From Rhodococcus sp. H36-A4 (GTDB lineage Bacteria; Actinomycetota; Actinomycetes; Mycobacteriales; Mycobacteriaceae): 64,000 bases of DNA. Shown in pieces: positions 1 to 8,336 of the stretch (positions are counted from its first letter, which is position 1; each line of letters starts with the position of its first letter). Made by a program: the position numbers and the translations under genes. The notes under the pieces are model-generated. The model ran no database searches, was not told where the DNA came from, and saw nothing but the letters and a program-made list of their open reading frames with translations. Location of the stretch: the NCBI RefSeq assembly GCF_027158005.1, contig NZ_JAPVLQ010000001.1:558001-622000 (forward strand), in the 5' to 3' direction.

Positions 1-1490
1 CGGTCTTTGTACTCCGGGTCGGTGTCGGCGATGATGGAATTGCCGCGTAGGAAGGTCGCGAGACTGGTACCGATGTTCGACGCCATCGACGGTATCGGCC
101 TGGGGAACGTAGCGCCGTCCTCGTGGTTGTCCACACTGATGATCGTTACGCGCTGGGTGACGTCGCCGCGCACCCAGGTGAAGACCAATTTCGTCCAGGT
201 CAACAACAGAGCGTCGCTGACCGAGGTGTACAGGGTTCCGGTGACTCCGTGCCCGAGTGGCACCTGCAGTGCAGCGCTGGTGCGGGTGTTGCTCAGCCGA
301 TACAGGGTGCTTTCCGGATAGATCGCCAAACTGGCTCGGTTCGTGGTGGAAAGCACGTCCACCACCACAGTCCGTGGTCGTGATTCGATGTCCCACTCAG
401 GATTTCCGTCTTCTGCCTTCATCGTCTGCCGGGTCAGCGTCGCTGCTTGCCCGAAGTACGAGCGCACCCAGTCGTACGATTGGATCGCTGTCCGGTTCCA
501 CCCGGTCGGCGGAGCCAACGGTACGGACGTCGATCCCGGAGGGCCGGCGGTATCCGGGATCACCGCTGTCTCGGGCAGCGGGAGGAAGAGCAGGATCACC
601 GCAGCAACGATCACCAGAATCGCCGAACTCGGCGACCGTTTCGCCGAAGACGAGGACATGCCCTTCGGCAACGGTTTCTTGCTCTCACCGCGCCTGGAGA
701 GCAGGTAGAACCCCAGCCCGATCATCATCGACGAACCGACCGTCGGGATGAGCTGCAACAGAACGATGTCGATTCGAGGCCAGAGGGCCAAGATGAACGC
801 CAGCACTGCGAACCCCGTTGCCACCGTGCATGCGAATCCGAGCCACGCTCTACGACGAGTACGCCCGACGGCTATCGCGCCCGCGACGCCGCCCAACACC
901 ACCAGTACTGCTCCGTAGGCGAATCGACTTCCACCGGCATTGACGGCGACCAGCCGATACATCAATGGGCTCAAAGCCAGCAGCAACAACCACACCGACC
1001 AGAACCGGCCGACCGGGCGAAGACCGAACAGCAGGATCGCGCCGCCGAAGAAGAAGACCAGCGCCGACAGAACGTCGAGGTGCGCGAGTGCGTACTGCTC
1101 GGCGTAACGCGGCAACCACAGGGCTTTGACGGCGATGGCTGCCAGCAACGCGAGACCGCCGACGATGACGTCGGTCTGTCGATCATGAATCGGCAACTCC
1201 CCGGCGCGACGGCGAGCCACTCCCTGCGCCGCTACGGCCGCCAGAAACGGAAGCACGAAAATGTACGCGGTGATGGCACCGTTCGACGCTTCCTCCAACA
1301 CCCGCTTCCAGGTAGGAAAGTATGCGACAACGACGCACGCCAAAAGCAGGAGCCACCGAAGAACGATCACCGTGGCCGGGTGCGCAGTCCATCCCGTCTT
1401 CTCCGGTACTGAATCGACCACTGCGACATCGTCGCTGCTCGAGTCCCCTTTCCCGGTGTGGTCGGGGCCGGCCTCGGCATCGGCGGTCAT
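1..1490 (-). CDS. Multi-pass membrane protein, partial (3' end outside window)
   Basis: The reading frame is open for about 496 codons from an ATG at 1490 to the window edge, so the C-terminus is missing. I count about nine hydrophobic segments in the first ~300 residues, then a polar, probably extracytoplasmic domain. The start overlaps the stop of the upstream BcsB-like gene by four bases (ATGA), which implies translational coupling. The topology (many helices, then an external domain) recalls exosortase/EpsI-type polysaccharide proteins, but I see no Cys/Arg/His active-site pattern and do not assign that function. By context it probably acts with the neighbour in export or assembly of a surface polymer. 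Gene reality is well supported; function is not. Confidence 0.75.
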   Translation of the reverse strand, partial: MTADAEAGPDHTGKGDSSSDDVAVVDSVPEKTGWTAHPATVIVLRWLLLLACVVVAYFPTWKRVLEEASNGAITAYIFVLPFLAAVAAQGVARRRAGELPIHDRQTDVIVGGLALLAAIAVKALWLPRYAEQYALAHLDVLSALVFFFGGAILLFGLRPVGRFWSVWLLLLALSPLMYRLVAVNAGGSRFAYGAVLVVLGGVAGAIAVGRTRRRAWLGFACTVATGFAVLAFILALWPRIDIVLLQLIPTVGSSMMIGLGFYLLSRRGESKKPLPKGMSSSSAKRSPSSAILVIVAAVILLFLPLPETAVIPDTAGPPGSTSVPLAPPTGWNRTAIQSYDWVRSYFGQAATLTRQTMKAEDGNPEWDIESRPRTVVVDVLSTTNRASLAIYPESTLYRLSNTRTSAALQVPLGHGVTGTLYTSVSDALLLTWTKLVFTWVRGDVTQRVTIISVDNHEDGATFPRPIPSMASNIGTSLATFLRGNSIIADTDPEYKD

Positions 1491-3547
1491 GACACCGGTG
1501 AATCGCCGCGGCGGTGGCGACGGTGCGTGGAGCGACGGGAGCGCACAACCAGTACGACCGCACCTACGAGGGCGACGAGGAATACCGCGCCGGCAATTCC
1601 GAGAAGCGTCACACTCATGCGATCGACGCCCGACCGGCTGGCCTCCGTCGACTCCGACACCTCCGATGAGTCCCCTGCCAGGTCTCCGCTCGACAACGAC
1701 ACCGGCTCGATTCCCGGTACAGCGAAGAGAATGTCGCCGCTGCGGCCGAACCAACGCGACGGATCGGCGTCGAGCCAACCCAGAAGTGCGTCGAGCCGGC
1801 CCCCTTTGCCTGTCGACGATGCCACCAACAATGCCGCGTTGTTCGCGGTCGTAGTCACCTGCAGGCTGGCGTAAGGCACCCCCGGATCGACGGTGAGCGA
1901 GGCGTCGGTGTCGGTGGATTCCGGCGTTGCGATCGAGAACGTCGTAGCTCCGGACGAGGACAGCGGCAATGAAAGCGAGTCCGGTAGAGCACCGTCTGCG
2001 GCAATCACGACGGCCGGGTCGGAGCTGGCGAGCGCGTCGTCGAGAGAAACGACCTGCGGCATGATCGGCCTGGAGGACAGGCGCTGCAGTCCGGTCACGA
2101 CCGAGACGGCACGGGCGGTATCGGCGAAGGTTTCCTGGGTCATCGCTACGTCGAATTGCGGCATCAAGGCTTGCGGCAGCGATCCGAATCCCAGCGGAGC
2201 CGGCGTCGAGGAAGGTCCGGATCGGACGACAGTGGAACCGTCGACGGTGATCGTCGACGCTGCCTGCGTGTTACATCCAGCGGCCGAATCCGTTGGGCGG
2301 GCCAAGCTCACATCGACGGTGGTAGCTTTCCGCAGCTCGGCGTTCGGGATCTCGACCCACTCATCCAACCGACCCGAATCGTCGGCGGACCACGATGCGA
2401 TCGTCTTACCGCCCACTCCGGCAGTGATCGATCCGACGCCCGGGGTGTAATTTCCGGTCAGATGCACCGACACATCCGAGACAGAGCGGCCGAGGCGTGC
2501 TTGATCGAGCGTGAGCGACGCAGTCGCGGTGGCGTCGCCTTTCCCTGTGACAGTTCCGATTCCGAGATCGTCGAGGGTCGTCGAATCGGGTGCGAGAACA
2601 GCTCGAGGAGCCGACGCCCCCGCGAGCGCTTTGGTGGTCACCGCCAAGTCGGCAATGTTGCTGGTGATCAATCGAGCCTGGTCGGTCAGTGCCGTACCGC
2701 TACCGGTGACGAACAACCGTGGAGGTGATTGATCGACCGGAAAGATCAGTTCTGCTGCGGCGTCCTTGTTCTCGGACACGACGACGGACCGTTCGAAGAT
2801 CTGGTCCGGTTGCGAACCCTGCAATTGGGTGTCCGGACGGACGACGACCCGAACGGGTTGCGCGCCGTAGTAGTCGATCACCGACGTCGTCAACGTCAAC
2901 ACTGCCGAGATCATGTCGCGGTTCGGCTGGGCAGGCATGAATACGGTGAGCTGTCGGAGTACCGGTGGCAGGAACTCGGAAATCGTTCGAGGGATCGACG
3001 GCGCCCCGGTGTAATCGACTCGGGCGTCGAGGAGTCGCAGCTGTGCGTCGGCGGCATCCGGGCAGAAGCCGGCGTCGGGAATCAGCGTCGACGCGAGGTC
3101 GAGGGTCACCGCTCCGTCGACAACGGGAACCGCTGCCAGCGGGATGGAGACGGGGATCGTCGGCGCGTCGCCCGCGAGCGCGATACGCGAGATCGGCCGG
3201 TTACCGGATTCGACGTCGATCCAACCTCGATCGAGCCAGGCCGGGACGGTGAGCACCGCGTTCAACGACGACGGCCCGGTCCCCGGTGGCACCGGCACGG
3301 TGACGCGAGTACGGCCGTCCAGCCCATTCAGCGCAATCGAAGCGCCCAGGCCGGTCTCGCTGAGGGACAACGAGATCGGGTTCGTCTCTTCTGGGTCTTC
3401 ATCCTGCGCTTGCGCGATTCCCGGCACGGAAGAAAGGACCATCATTGCAACAATCCCGCTGATCGCGGCCATTCGAGCAGTACAGCGAGAAGGCACACCA
3501 ATAGTCGACGACATCAAATAGTCCGGCCCTTTAAGTGGAAGTGACAT
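1487..3547 (-). CDS. Exported, membrane-anchored BcsB-like protein
   Basis: This 686-residue protein has an N-terminal signal peptide (basic start, hydrophobic core, small residues ending near GIAQAQ at residues ~43-48), a long beta-rich external region, and one C-terminal transmembrane helix followed by an Arg/His-rich cytoplasmic tail. That bitopic layout and the internal pattern (carbohydrate-binding-like beta segments, then repeated Pro/Leu-rich helical segments around residue 190) are like BcsB, the periplasmic partner of cellulose synthase. No glycosyltransferase is visible; it may lie beyond the left edge. The ATG at 3547 gives the longest product; an ATG at 3514 (MSSTIG) would also give a good signal peptide. 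The family call rests on layout and motif feel, so it is moderate. Confidence 0.6.
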   Translation of the reverse strand: MSLPLKGPDYLMSSTIGVPSRCTARMAAISGIVAMMVLSSVPGIAQAQDEDPEETNPISLSLSETGLGASIALNGLDGRTRVTVPVPPGTGPSSLNAVLTVPAWLDRGWIDVESGNRPISRIALAGDAPTIPVSIPLAAVPVVDGAVTLDLASTLIPDAGFCPDAADAQLRLLDARVDYTGAPSIPRTISEFLPPVLRQLTVFMPAQPNRDMISAVLTLTTSVIDYYGAQPVRVVVRPDTQLQGSQPDQIFERSVVVSENKDAAAELIFPVDQSPPRLFVTGSGTALTDQARLITSNIADLAVTTKALAGASAPRAVLAPDSTTLDDLGIGTVTGKGDATATASLTLDQARLGRSVSDVSVHLTGNYTPGVGSITAGVGGKTIASWSADDSGRLDEWVEIPNAELRKATTVDVSLARPTDSAAGCNTQAASTITVDGSTVVRSGPSSTPAPLGFGSLPQALMPQFDVAMTQETFADTARAVSVVTGLQRLSSRPIMPQVVSLDDALASSDPAVVIAADGALPDSLSLPLSSSGATTFSIATPESTDTDASLTVDPGVPYASLQVTTTANNAALLVASSTGKGGRLDALLGWLDADPSRWFGRSGDILFAVPGIEPVSLSSGDLAGDSSEVSESTEASRSGVDRMSVTLLGIAGAVFLVALVGAVVLVVRSRRSTHRRHRRGDSPVS

Positions 3548-3805
3548 CTTTCGAGATCATTATGACCGATAAGGAGTGAACAGTCTCGACGTGTGTCCGA
3601 TTTTATCTTCACCCCGGGTGACCAGGACATGAGACCCCGGAAGGTCGTGCGAATAAACAATATTACCGACCAGTACATCCATGAATTGCGGTATCGGAGG
3701 ATCCTTTTATGGGATTACCGGGCTCGAATGGGTTAATAGCGTTGATATGCCATTCACCGGGAGCAGAATTACCGACTGCAAATACACAGGCCTATCATCT
3801 GCTCT
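3548..3805. promoter_or_regulatory. Divergent intergenic region between the BcsB-like and GH5 genes
   Basis: About 258 bases separate the two divergent starts. The stretch is visibly more AT-rich than the genes around it (for example 3650-3670 and 3765-3795), as expected for two outward promoters. I looked for a cyclic-di-GMP or cyclic-di-AMP riboswitch fold and did not find one, and I see no strong inverted repeat. Confidence 0.35.
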
Positions 3806-4930
3806 ATGCACAGCCTGGTTCGTTTCTGTCGAGTCGCTGCCGTCCTGGCGTGCGCTGGCCTGCTCGTCGCCGTCACCGGTGCAGCACCGACAGACGCCGC
3901 TCCTGCGCCGGGTGCCCGCGTGAGCGCGAGCGCCGACGGTCTGGCACTGGACGGCGCACCCTGGTGGCCGACAGGTTTCAATGCCTACCAACTGGCTACG
4001 GATTGGTCCGTCAATGCCGGATGCGGAGCCATGGTCGATCTCGACAGCTACTTCGCGGCGCTGCCTGCACACTCGCTGACGCGCTTCGACGCGTTTCAAG
4101 CTCTCGCGATCAACCGCTTCACCGGCAACCTCGACTTCGGCCCCATGGACGCAGTCTTCGCCGCGGCCGAAGCGCACGACCAACTTCTCATCCCCGTCTT
4201 GTCACCTCAGGACGGCGCGTGCGAAGACAACGCCTTCAAGGACAGACAGTGGTACATCGACGGCTGGACTACGCCACCGCCTTCCCCCACCGCAACAGCG
4301 CTTCTGAGCTTCGAGCAGTGGGCCGACACCGCCGTCGCGCGCTGGAAGGACTCACCCGCACTTGCCGCGTGGGAGCTCGTCGGCGAACCGGAAACGAGCA
4401 CCTGCGTCGACGCGAGCTGTTCTTGGGAGACTCGAACCTGTGCCTCCGACGCCGATGACGTTCTGCGCAGCTTCTTCGATACCGCCGGCGCACGAGTGCG
4501 CACCCTCGACCCACGCACCTTGATCACTGCCGGGCTTACCGGCGGCGGCCAATGCGGAAGCCAGGGCGACCAATACCGCTATCTGGCACAGTCACCCGTC
4601 GTCGATGTTCTTCAGTACCACGACTACGGCGCCGACGGGGTCGCACTGCCCGGTGATCAGTGGAACGGACTCCAGCGTCGGATCACGCAGACGGCACAGG
4701 TCGGTAAGCCACTTCTGGTGGCCGAGATCGGCGAGCTCGCGGGATCCTGTTCGACTGTGGAAAATCGCGCCGCGCACATCGAGGCGAAAATCGACGGTCA
4801 GCGGGCGGCAGGTACCGCTGGTGCACTGCTGTGGGCGTTCGTTCCGGACCCGAGACCGACCGAGTGCACGTTCGACATCGGGCCAAGCGATCCGCTCTGG
4901 CAGGTCCTCGATCAGGGAACCTCGAACTAG
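3806..4930 (+). CDS. Secreted glycoside hydrolase, family 5-like
   Basis: The 374-residue protein starts with a Sec-type signal peptide (residues 1 to ~32, ending near TDAAPA). The mature part has the TIM-barrel landmarks of clan A glycosidases: ELVGEPE with the likely acid/base Glu194, a QYHDYG segment near residue 270, and LLVAEIGE with the likely nucleophile Glu307 near the end of the barrel. The first motif is the usual N-E-P with Gly in place of Asn, as seen in some mannanase-like and cellulase-like members. Several Cys residues could form disulphides, in line with export. It is transcribed away from the BcsB-like gene, so it may trim or process the surface polymer made there, as BcsZ does for cellulose. 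The substrate cannot be told from sequence. Confidence 0.8.
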   Translation: MHSLVRFCRVAAVLACAGLLVAVTGAAPTDAAPAPGARVSASADGLALDGAPWWPTGFNAYQLATDWSVNAGCGAMVDLDSYFAALPAHSLTRFDAFQALAINRFTGNLDFGPMDAVFAAAEAHDQLLIPVLSPQDGACEDNAFKDRQWYIDGWTTPPPSPTATALLSFEQWADTAVARWKDSPALAAWELVGEPETSTCVDASCSWETRTCASDADDVLRSFFDTAGARVRTLDPRTLITAGLTGGGQCGSQGDQYRYLAQSPVVDVLQYHDYGADGVALPGDQWNGLQRRITQTAQVGKPLLVAEIGELAGSCSTVENRAAHIEAKIDGQRAAGTAGALLWAFVPDPRPTECTFDIGPSDPLWQVLDQGTSN

Positions 4931-4949
4931 CCGCTTGCACAAGCATCAC

Positions 4950-4967
4950 TCGAGTATTCATACTCGA
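4950..4967. promoter_or_regulatory. Inverted repeat upstream of exporter (likely operator)
   Basis: Two perfect 8-base arms, TCGAGTAT and ATACTCGA, flank a 2-base spacer. The site lies 39 bases before the MFS start and has the size of a dimeric wHTH operator. The MarR gene at 6427 is the natural candidate to bind it, by inference. Confidence 0.5.
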
Positions 4968-4977
4968 ACTAACATTT

Positions 4978-4993
4978 ATAGGTGTACAACTAT
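4978..4993. promoter_or_regulatory. Second inverted repeat, ATAG-n-TGTACA-n-CTAT
   Basis: This 16-base imperfect palindrome (all pairs match except one symmetric pair) has a TGTACA core and lies 12 bases before the ATG at 5006. It differs in sequence from the repeat at 4950, so two regulators or two modes of binding are possible. MarR/PadR-type operators often have this form. Confidence 0.45.
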
Positions 4994-5005
4994 CGGGCGG
5001 TCCAT

Positions 5006-6430
5006 ATGACTGAGTCTTCGTCACAGCGCCGATACCTCGTGCTCGGCATCTGCTGCCTCAGCCTCTTCCTGGTCAGCATCGACAACACCATCGTCAACGT
5101 CGCACTCCCGTCGATTCGGGCCGAGCTGAACTCTTCGGTGTCGGGTCTCCAGTGGATCATCGACGCCTACACCCTCGTCCTGGCGTCGCTGTTGATGCTC
5201 GGCGGCTCTACCGCAGATCGTTTCGGGCGCAAGAAGATCTTCATGATCGGCACCGGATCCTTCATTCTCGGATCGCTACTGTGCAGTGTCGCGCCGTCGC
5301 TGGGCTGGCTGGTGGCATTCCGCATGGTTCAGGCCGTCGGCGGATCGATGATGAATCCGGTCGCGATGTCGATCATCACCAACACGTTCGACAACCCCAA
5401 GGAACGCGCAGGGGCGATCGGCATCTGGGGCGGCGTCGTCGGCGTGTCGATGGCTGCGGGACCGCTGCTGGGCGGGGTGCTGGTGACGTCTGCAGGGTGG
5501 CAATCGATCTTCTGGGTGAACGTCCCGATAGGACTTCTCGCGTTGGCATTGACGTGGAAGTACGTCCCGGAATCCAAAGCACTCCATGCGCGCAGGTTCG
5601 ATCCCGCGGGTCAGATACTCATGATCGCGTTGCTCGCCGGTCTGGTGTTCACGATCATCGAAGGCTCGGCAATGGGCTGGACCTCCCCACTCATCCTCAC
5701 GACGGGCGCGGTGACCCTCGCATCGCTCGTCGGGCTGATCCTGACGGAATCCAGACGCACAGAACCGCTCATCGAACTGTCGTTCTTTCGCAGCGTCCCG
5801 TTCAGCGGCGCCACGATCATCGCCGTGTGCTCGTTCGCGTCGCTGGGCGGCTTCCTGTTCCTCAACACTCTGTATCTGCAGGACGTCCGCGGTTACTCCC
5901 CACTGCACGCCGGGCTGTACACGTTGCCGATGGCCTTGATGACCCTCGTCTTCGCCCCGATCTCCGGTCGCATCACCGGATCCCGCGGGCCGCGGATCTC
6001 ACTGGTGGTCGCCGGGCTCGGCTTCATCGTCTCTGCCACGATGCTCACCCGTCTGACTGCGGACACGTCCTTCGGCTGGCTTGCGGTGTCGTACATCATT
6101 TTCGGTATCGGCTTCGGTGTGGTGAATGCCCCCATCACCAACACCGCGATATCGGGCATGCCGCGCAGTCAGGCCGGCGTCGCATCCGCAATCGCATCGA
6201 CGAGCCGGCAGGTCGGCCAATCACTCGGAGTCGCGGTTGTCGGATCGATTGTGACCGCAGGTCTGGTCGGCAGCTTCGAGGACGGTTTCATCGACGCTGC
6301 GAGACCCGCCTGGACTGTCATGTTGTGCGCCGGTGTCGTGGTTCTGATTCTGGCCGTCGTCACCACCGGAGGGTGGGCACGCAGCACCGCGCACGCCGTC
6401 GCCACCCGTTCGAAGGAGTTGGTCTCATGA
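5006..6430 (+). CDS. MFS drug exporter, DHA2 (EmrB/QacA) family
   Basis: The 474-residue protein has the length and hydrophobicity of 14-helix proton-driven multidrug exporters. The opening SIDNTIVNVALPSI (helix 1, motif D1) and GGSTADRFGRKK (motif A, loop 2-3) are diagnostic of the DHA2 group, and a motif C-like GVSMAAGPLLGG lies near residue 150. I chose the ATG at 5006 over a GTG at 4982 because the GTG falls inside the operator-like repeat. It overlaps the downstream MarR gene by four bases, so exporter and regulator form one transcript. It probably extrudes small toxic compounds; the substrate is unknown. Confidence 0.9.
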   Translation: MTESSSQRRYLVLGICCLSLFLVSIDNTIVNVALPSIRAELNSSVSGLQWIIDAYTLVLASLLMLGGSTADRFGRKKIFMIGTGSFILGSLLCSVAPSLGWLVAFRMVQAVGGSMMNPVAMSIITNTFDNPKERAGAIGIWGGVVGVSMAAGPLLGGVLVTSAGWQSIFWVNVPIGLLALALTWKYVPESKALHARRFDPAGQILMIALLAGLVFTIIEGSAMGWTSPLILTTGAVTLASLVGLILTESRRTEPLIELSFFRSVPFSGATIIAVCSFASLGGFLFLNTLYLQDVRGYSPLHAGLYTLPMALMTLVFAPISGRITGSRGPRISLVVAGLGFIVSATMLTRLTADTSFGWLAVSYIIFGIGFGVVNAPITNTAISGMPRSQAGVASAIASTSRQVGQSLGVAVVGSIVTAGLVGSFEDGFIDAARPAWTVMLCAGVVVLILAVVTTGGWARSTAHAVATRSKELVS

Positions 6431-6846
6431 GCGCCCCTGACGTCTGGGCCGACCTGCGCAGCCTCGTCCTCGAGGTGTCCGATCCACACCGCGCGGTCGT
6501 CGCCGCGACCGGAGAGAGCTTCTTCAGAACGAAAGTTCTCCGACGGCTCCTGCACGGACCGATCTCGGCGGGCGAACTCGCCGAACAACTCGGCTCCGAT
6601 CCGCCGTACCTGTCGATCACTCTTCGTGACCTCGAAGCCAGAGGCCACCTCAGACGCACGGAGGACCCTGTCGACCGACGTCGACGCGTCGTGGCCCTCA
6701 CCGACTCCGGGCGTGAACTCGCGCGCGTGGCGAACGATGTCCTTGGAACACCGCCTGCGGCCTTGACCGCTCTGGACGGGTCGGACCTCGCGACCCTGGC
6801 GCGCATTGTGTCTTCGCTACTCGGAGACTCGGCCACCTCTGCGTAG
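6427..6846 (+). CDS. MarR family transcriptional regulator
   Basis: This 139-residue protein has the MarR winged-helix layout: a recognition region ISAGELAEQLGSDPPYLSITLRDLEARG (residues ~48-75), then a wing RRTEDPVDRRRRVVALTDSGRELA (residues ~78-101). Flanking helices would form the dimer. Its ATG overlaps the stop of the exporter gene (ATGA), so the two are co-translated. MarR proteins usually repress their own operon until a ligand releases them; the two inverted repeats at 4950 and 4978 are the likely targets. It is probably a repressor of the efflux operon. Confidence 0.85.
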   Translation: MSAPDVWADLRSLVLEVSDPHRAVVAATGESFFRTKVLRRLLHGPISAGELAEQLGSDPPYLSITLRDLEARGHLRRTEDPVDRRRRVVALTDSGRELARVANDVLGTPPAALTALDGSDLATLARIVSSLLGDSATSA

Positions 6847-6861
6847 GCCTGCCTGCGTCCG

Positions 6862-7881
6862 CTAGTTTTCGTAGGTGACGACGATGTCCTGAAACCCCTT
6901 GTTCCGCTGCGCTTCTGCCTGGCCGGTGTAGGACTTCTTGTCACCCTCGGTGAGTTCGACGTTGTCGGTGAACGGCGTCAGCAGCGCACGAGGATGCAGT
7001 CGGTCGACTCGGACGGCATTGATCTCGATACAGAGAACGATGAGTACCGATGCGACATAAAGGAATCCGAGCAAGCCGAGAACGATCGCGAAGACTCCGT
7101 TGCTGGTGCTGACATTACCCACCACGTATCGGATGTAGATTCCGCCGAATGCTTGCAATGCCTGCCAGATCACCGCGGCGACGATCGCCCCGGGCAGTAC
7201 GTCCTGGATGGTCAACGCGCGGGGCGTTCCGATTCTGAACGCTACGGAGAATACTGCGGCGTTGACCACAACGGCGCCGATCAGGGCAAGCGTGCCACCT
7301 GCAAACCCGAAGATGCCGGACGACGCGACGGCATTGAGGACGGTCAACCCGATGATGGCGGTACCGACAGTGCTCAGCAACAGCAGACCGCGCAGTCGTG
7401 CTCGCAGCGGGTCCGGCTGTTCGTTGCGCGGAACGGACCATGCGGTGTTCATTGCGTATTGCGCCGCAAGCGAGATGCCGAGGCCGCCGTAGAGCGAGCC
7501 GACTATGCCGATCACAATCGCCGTCACACCGCCGCTGAGGCGGTCCGGTTCGCCTAGTTGATCTCCGATGACAGGTATCTGACTCATGGCGGAGTCGAGA
7601 ATGCTGGCCTGCAGGTCCGGATTACCGGCAAGCACGATTCCCAGCAGCGTGGTGAACAAGAGCAGCAGCGGAAACAGTGACAAGAACGCGTAGTACGCGA
7701 TCAGGGCGCCGAGATATCCGCCGCGGTCGTCGAGGAATTTGTACACCACTGCCAGCGGGAATCCCGCCGATGGATGCCTTCGTTGAAACTCGTCCATTCT
7801 TGCCAGCATCATCGGTCGAATCCAGCCATGCTTCTCACACTCCTTCGCCGCGCCACTCGCGACCGGATCACGCATACCCAC
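6862..7881 (-). CDS. YihY/BrkB family membrane protein
   Basis: The 339-residue protein has six or so transmembrane helices and family features: GGYLGALIAYYAFLSLFPLLLL (first helix), GSLYGGLGISLAAQYAMN, and the DVLPGAIVAAVIWQALQ segment before the last helices. The family was once called ribonuclease BN, wrongly; it is now treated as a membrane protein of uncertain role, possibly in envelope or transport functions. The start is unsure: GTG at 7881, ATG at 7875 and ATG at 7797 all fit, and none has a strong ribosome-binding site. It converges with the MarR gene with a 15-base gap and diverges from the small gene at 7982. Confidence 0.85.
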   Translation of the reverse strand: MGMRDPVASGAAKECEKHGWIRPMMLARMDEFQRRHPSAGFPLAVVYKFLDDRGGYLGALIAYYAFLSLFPLLLLFTTLLGIVLAGNPDLQASILDSAMSQIPVIGDQLGEPDRLSGGVTAIVIGIVGSLYGGLGISLAAQYAMNTAWSVPRNEQPDPLRARLRGLLLLSTVGTAIIGLTVLNAVASSGIFGFAGGTLALIGAVVVNAAVFSVAFRIGTPRALTIQDVLPGAIVAAVIWQALQAFGGIYIRYVVGNVSTSNGVFAIVLGLLGFLYVASVLIVLCIEINAVRVDRLHPRALLTPFTDNVELTEGDKKSYTGQAEAQRNKGFQDIVVTYEN

Positions 7882-7981
7882 TGCTCATCCATCCAACACC
7901 GCCACCGACCAGTACCGTCGGACTGCTCTGGCACCATCGAAGACATGAGAGCTGTGACTAGGGCTGGAGCTGGGAGGCAGG

Positions 7982-8269
7982 GTGAGTGAGGACCGCGAGT
8001 ACACCGAGGATGGACACTTCATCGTGATCGAGGGTCGGCGCTGGAGAGCGACCGACCCATCCATTCCCGAGGACCGCAACGCCGAACTACGGTCGATTCT
8101 CATGGCCTGGCGACGCGATGTTCGCTCCACCGGGGGCGCCGCCGCCTCCCGTGCGGGGGTGCAGGCTGCGAAAATCGCGCTGGGAGAACGAGGCACACCG
8201 TGGTGGCAGCAGTCGGAATCCGAGCGGCGCGCCCGGTGGGAGAAACACGTCCCGCGACCGGAAGCGTGA
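7982..8269 (+). CDS. Small conserved actinobacterial protein, unknown function
   Basis: The 95-residue acidic/basic soluble protein begins at a GTG preceded by GGAGGCAGG at good spacing. It contains FIVIEGRRWRATDPSIPED and a C-terminal ERRARWEKHVPRPEA. Proteins of this look are common in actinobacteria and often carry a misleading 'biopolymer transporter Tol' label; nothing in the sequence (no helix, no signal) supports transport. It may be co-transcribed with the LLM oxidoreductase gene 67 bases downstream. Function unknown. Confidence 0.65.
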   Translation: MSEDREYTEDGHFIVIEGRRWRATDPSIPEDRNAELRSILMAWRRDVRSTGGAAASRAGVQAAKIALGERGTPWWQQSESERRARWEKHVPRPEA

Positions 8270-8336
8270 TCAGCCAACCGTAAGGTCGCTGTGGAAAGCA
8301 TCGCGTGGCACGAGCGTCTGGAGCACCTGGATAGAC

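Noticed and set aside
447-1412. Long plus-strand frame of 321 codons
   Set aside because: It is Gln/Arg/His-rich, low in hydrophobic residues, and lies antisense to a good membrane-protein gene.
1-1490. Exosortase/archaeosortase identity for the membrane protein
   Set aside because: Topology is similar, but the Cys-Arg-His active-site pattern is not visible.
3548-3805. Possible cyclic-di-GMP or c-di-AMP riboswitch before the BcsB-like gene
   Set aside because: I could not find the conserved core or a stable multi-stem fold; only AT-rich promoter-like sequence is present.
5152-6426. Long plus-strand frame upstream of and in frame with marR
   Set aside because: It is Arg/His-rich out-of-frame reading of the MFS gene; the real MarR start is the ATG at 6427.
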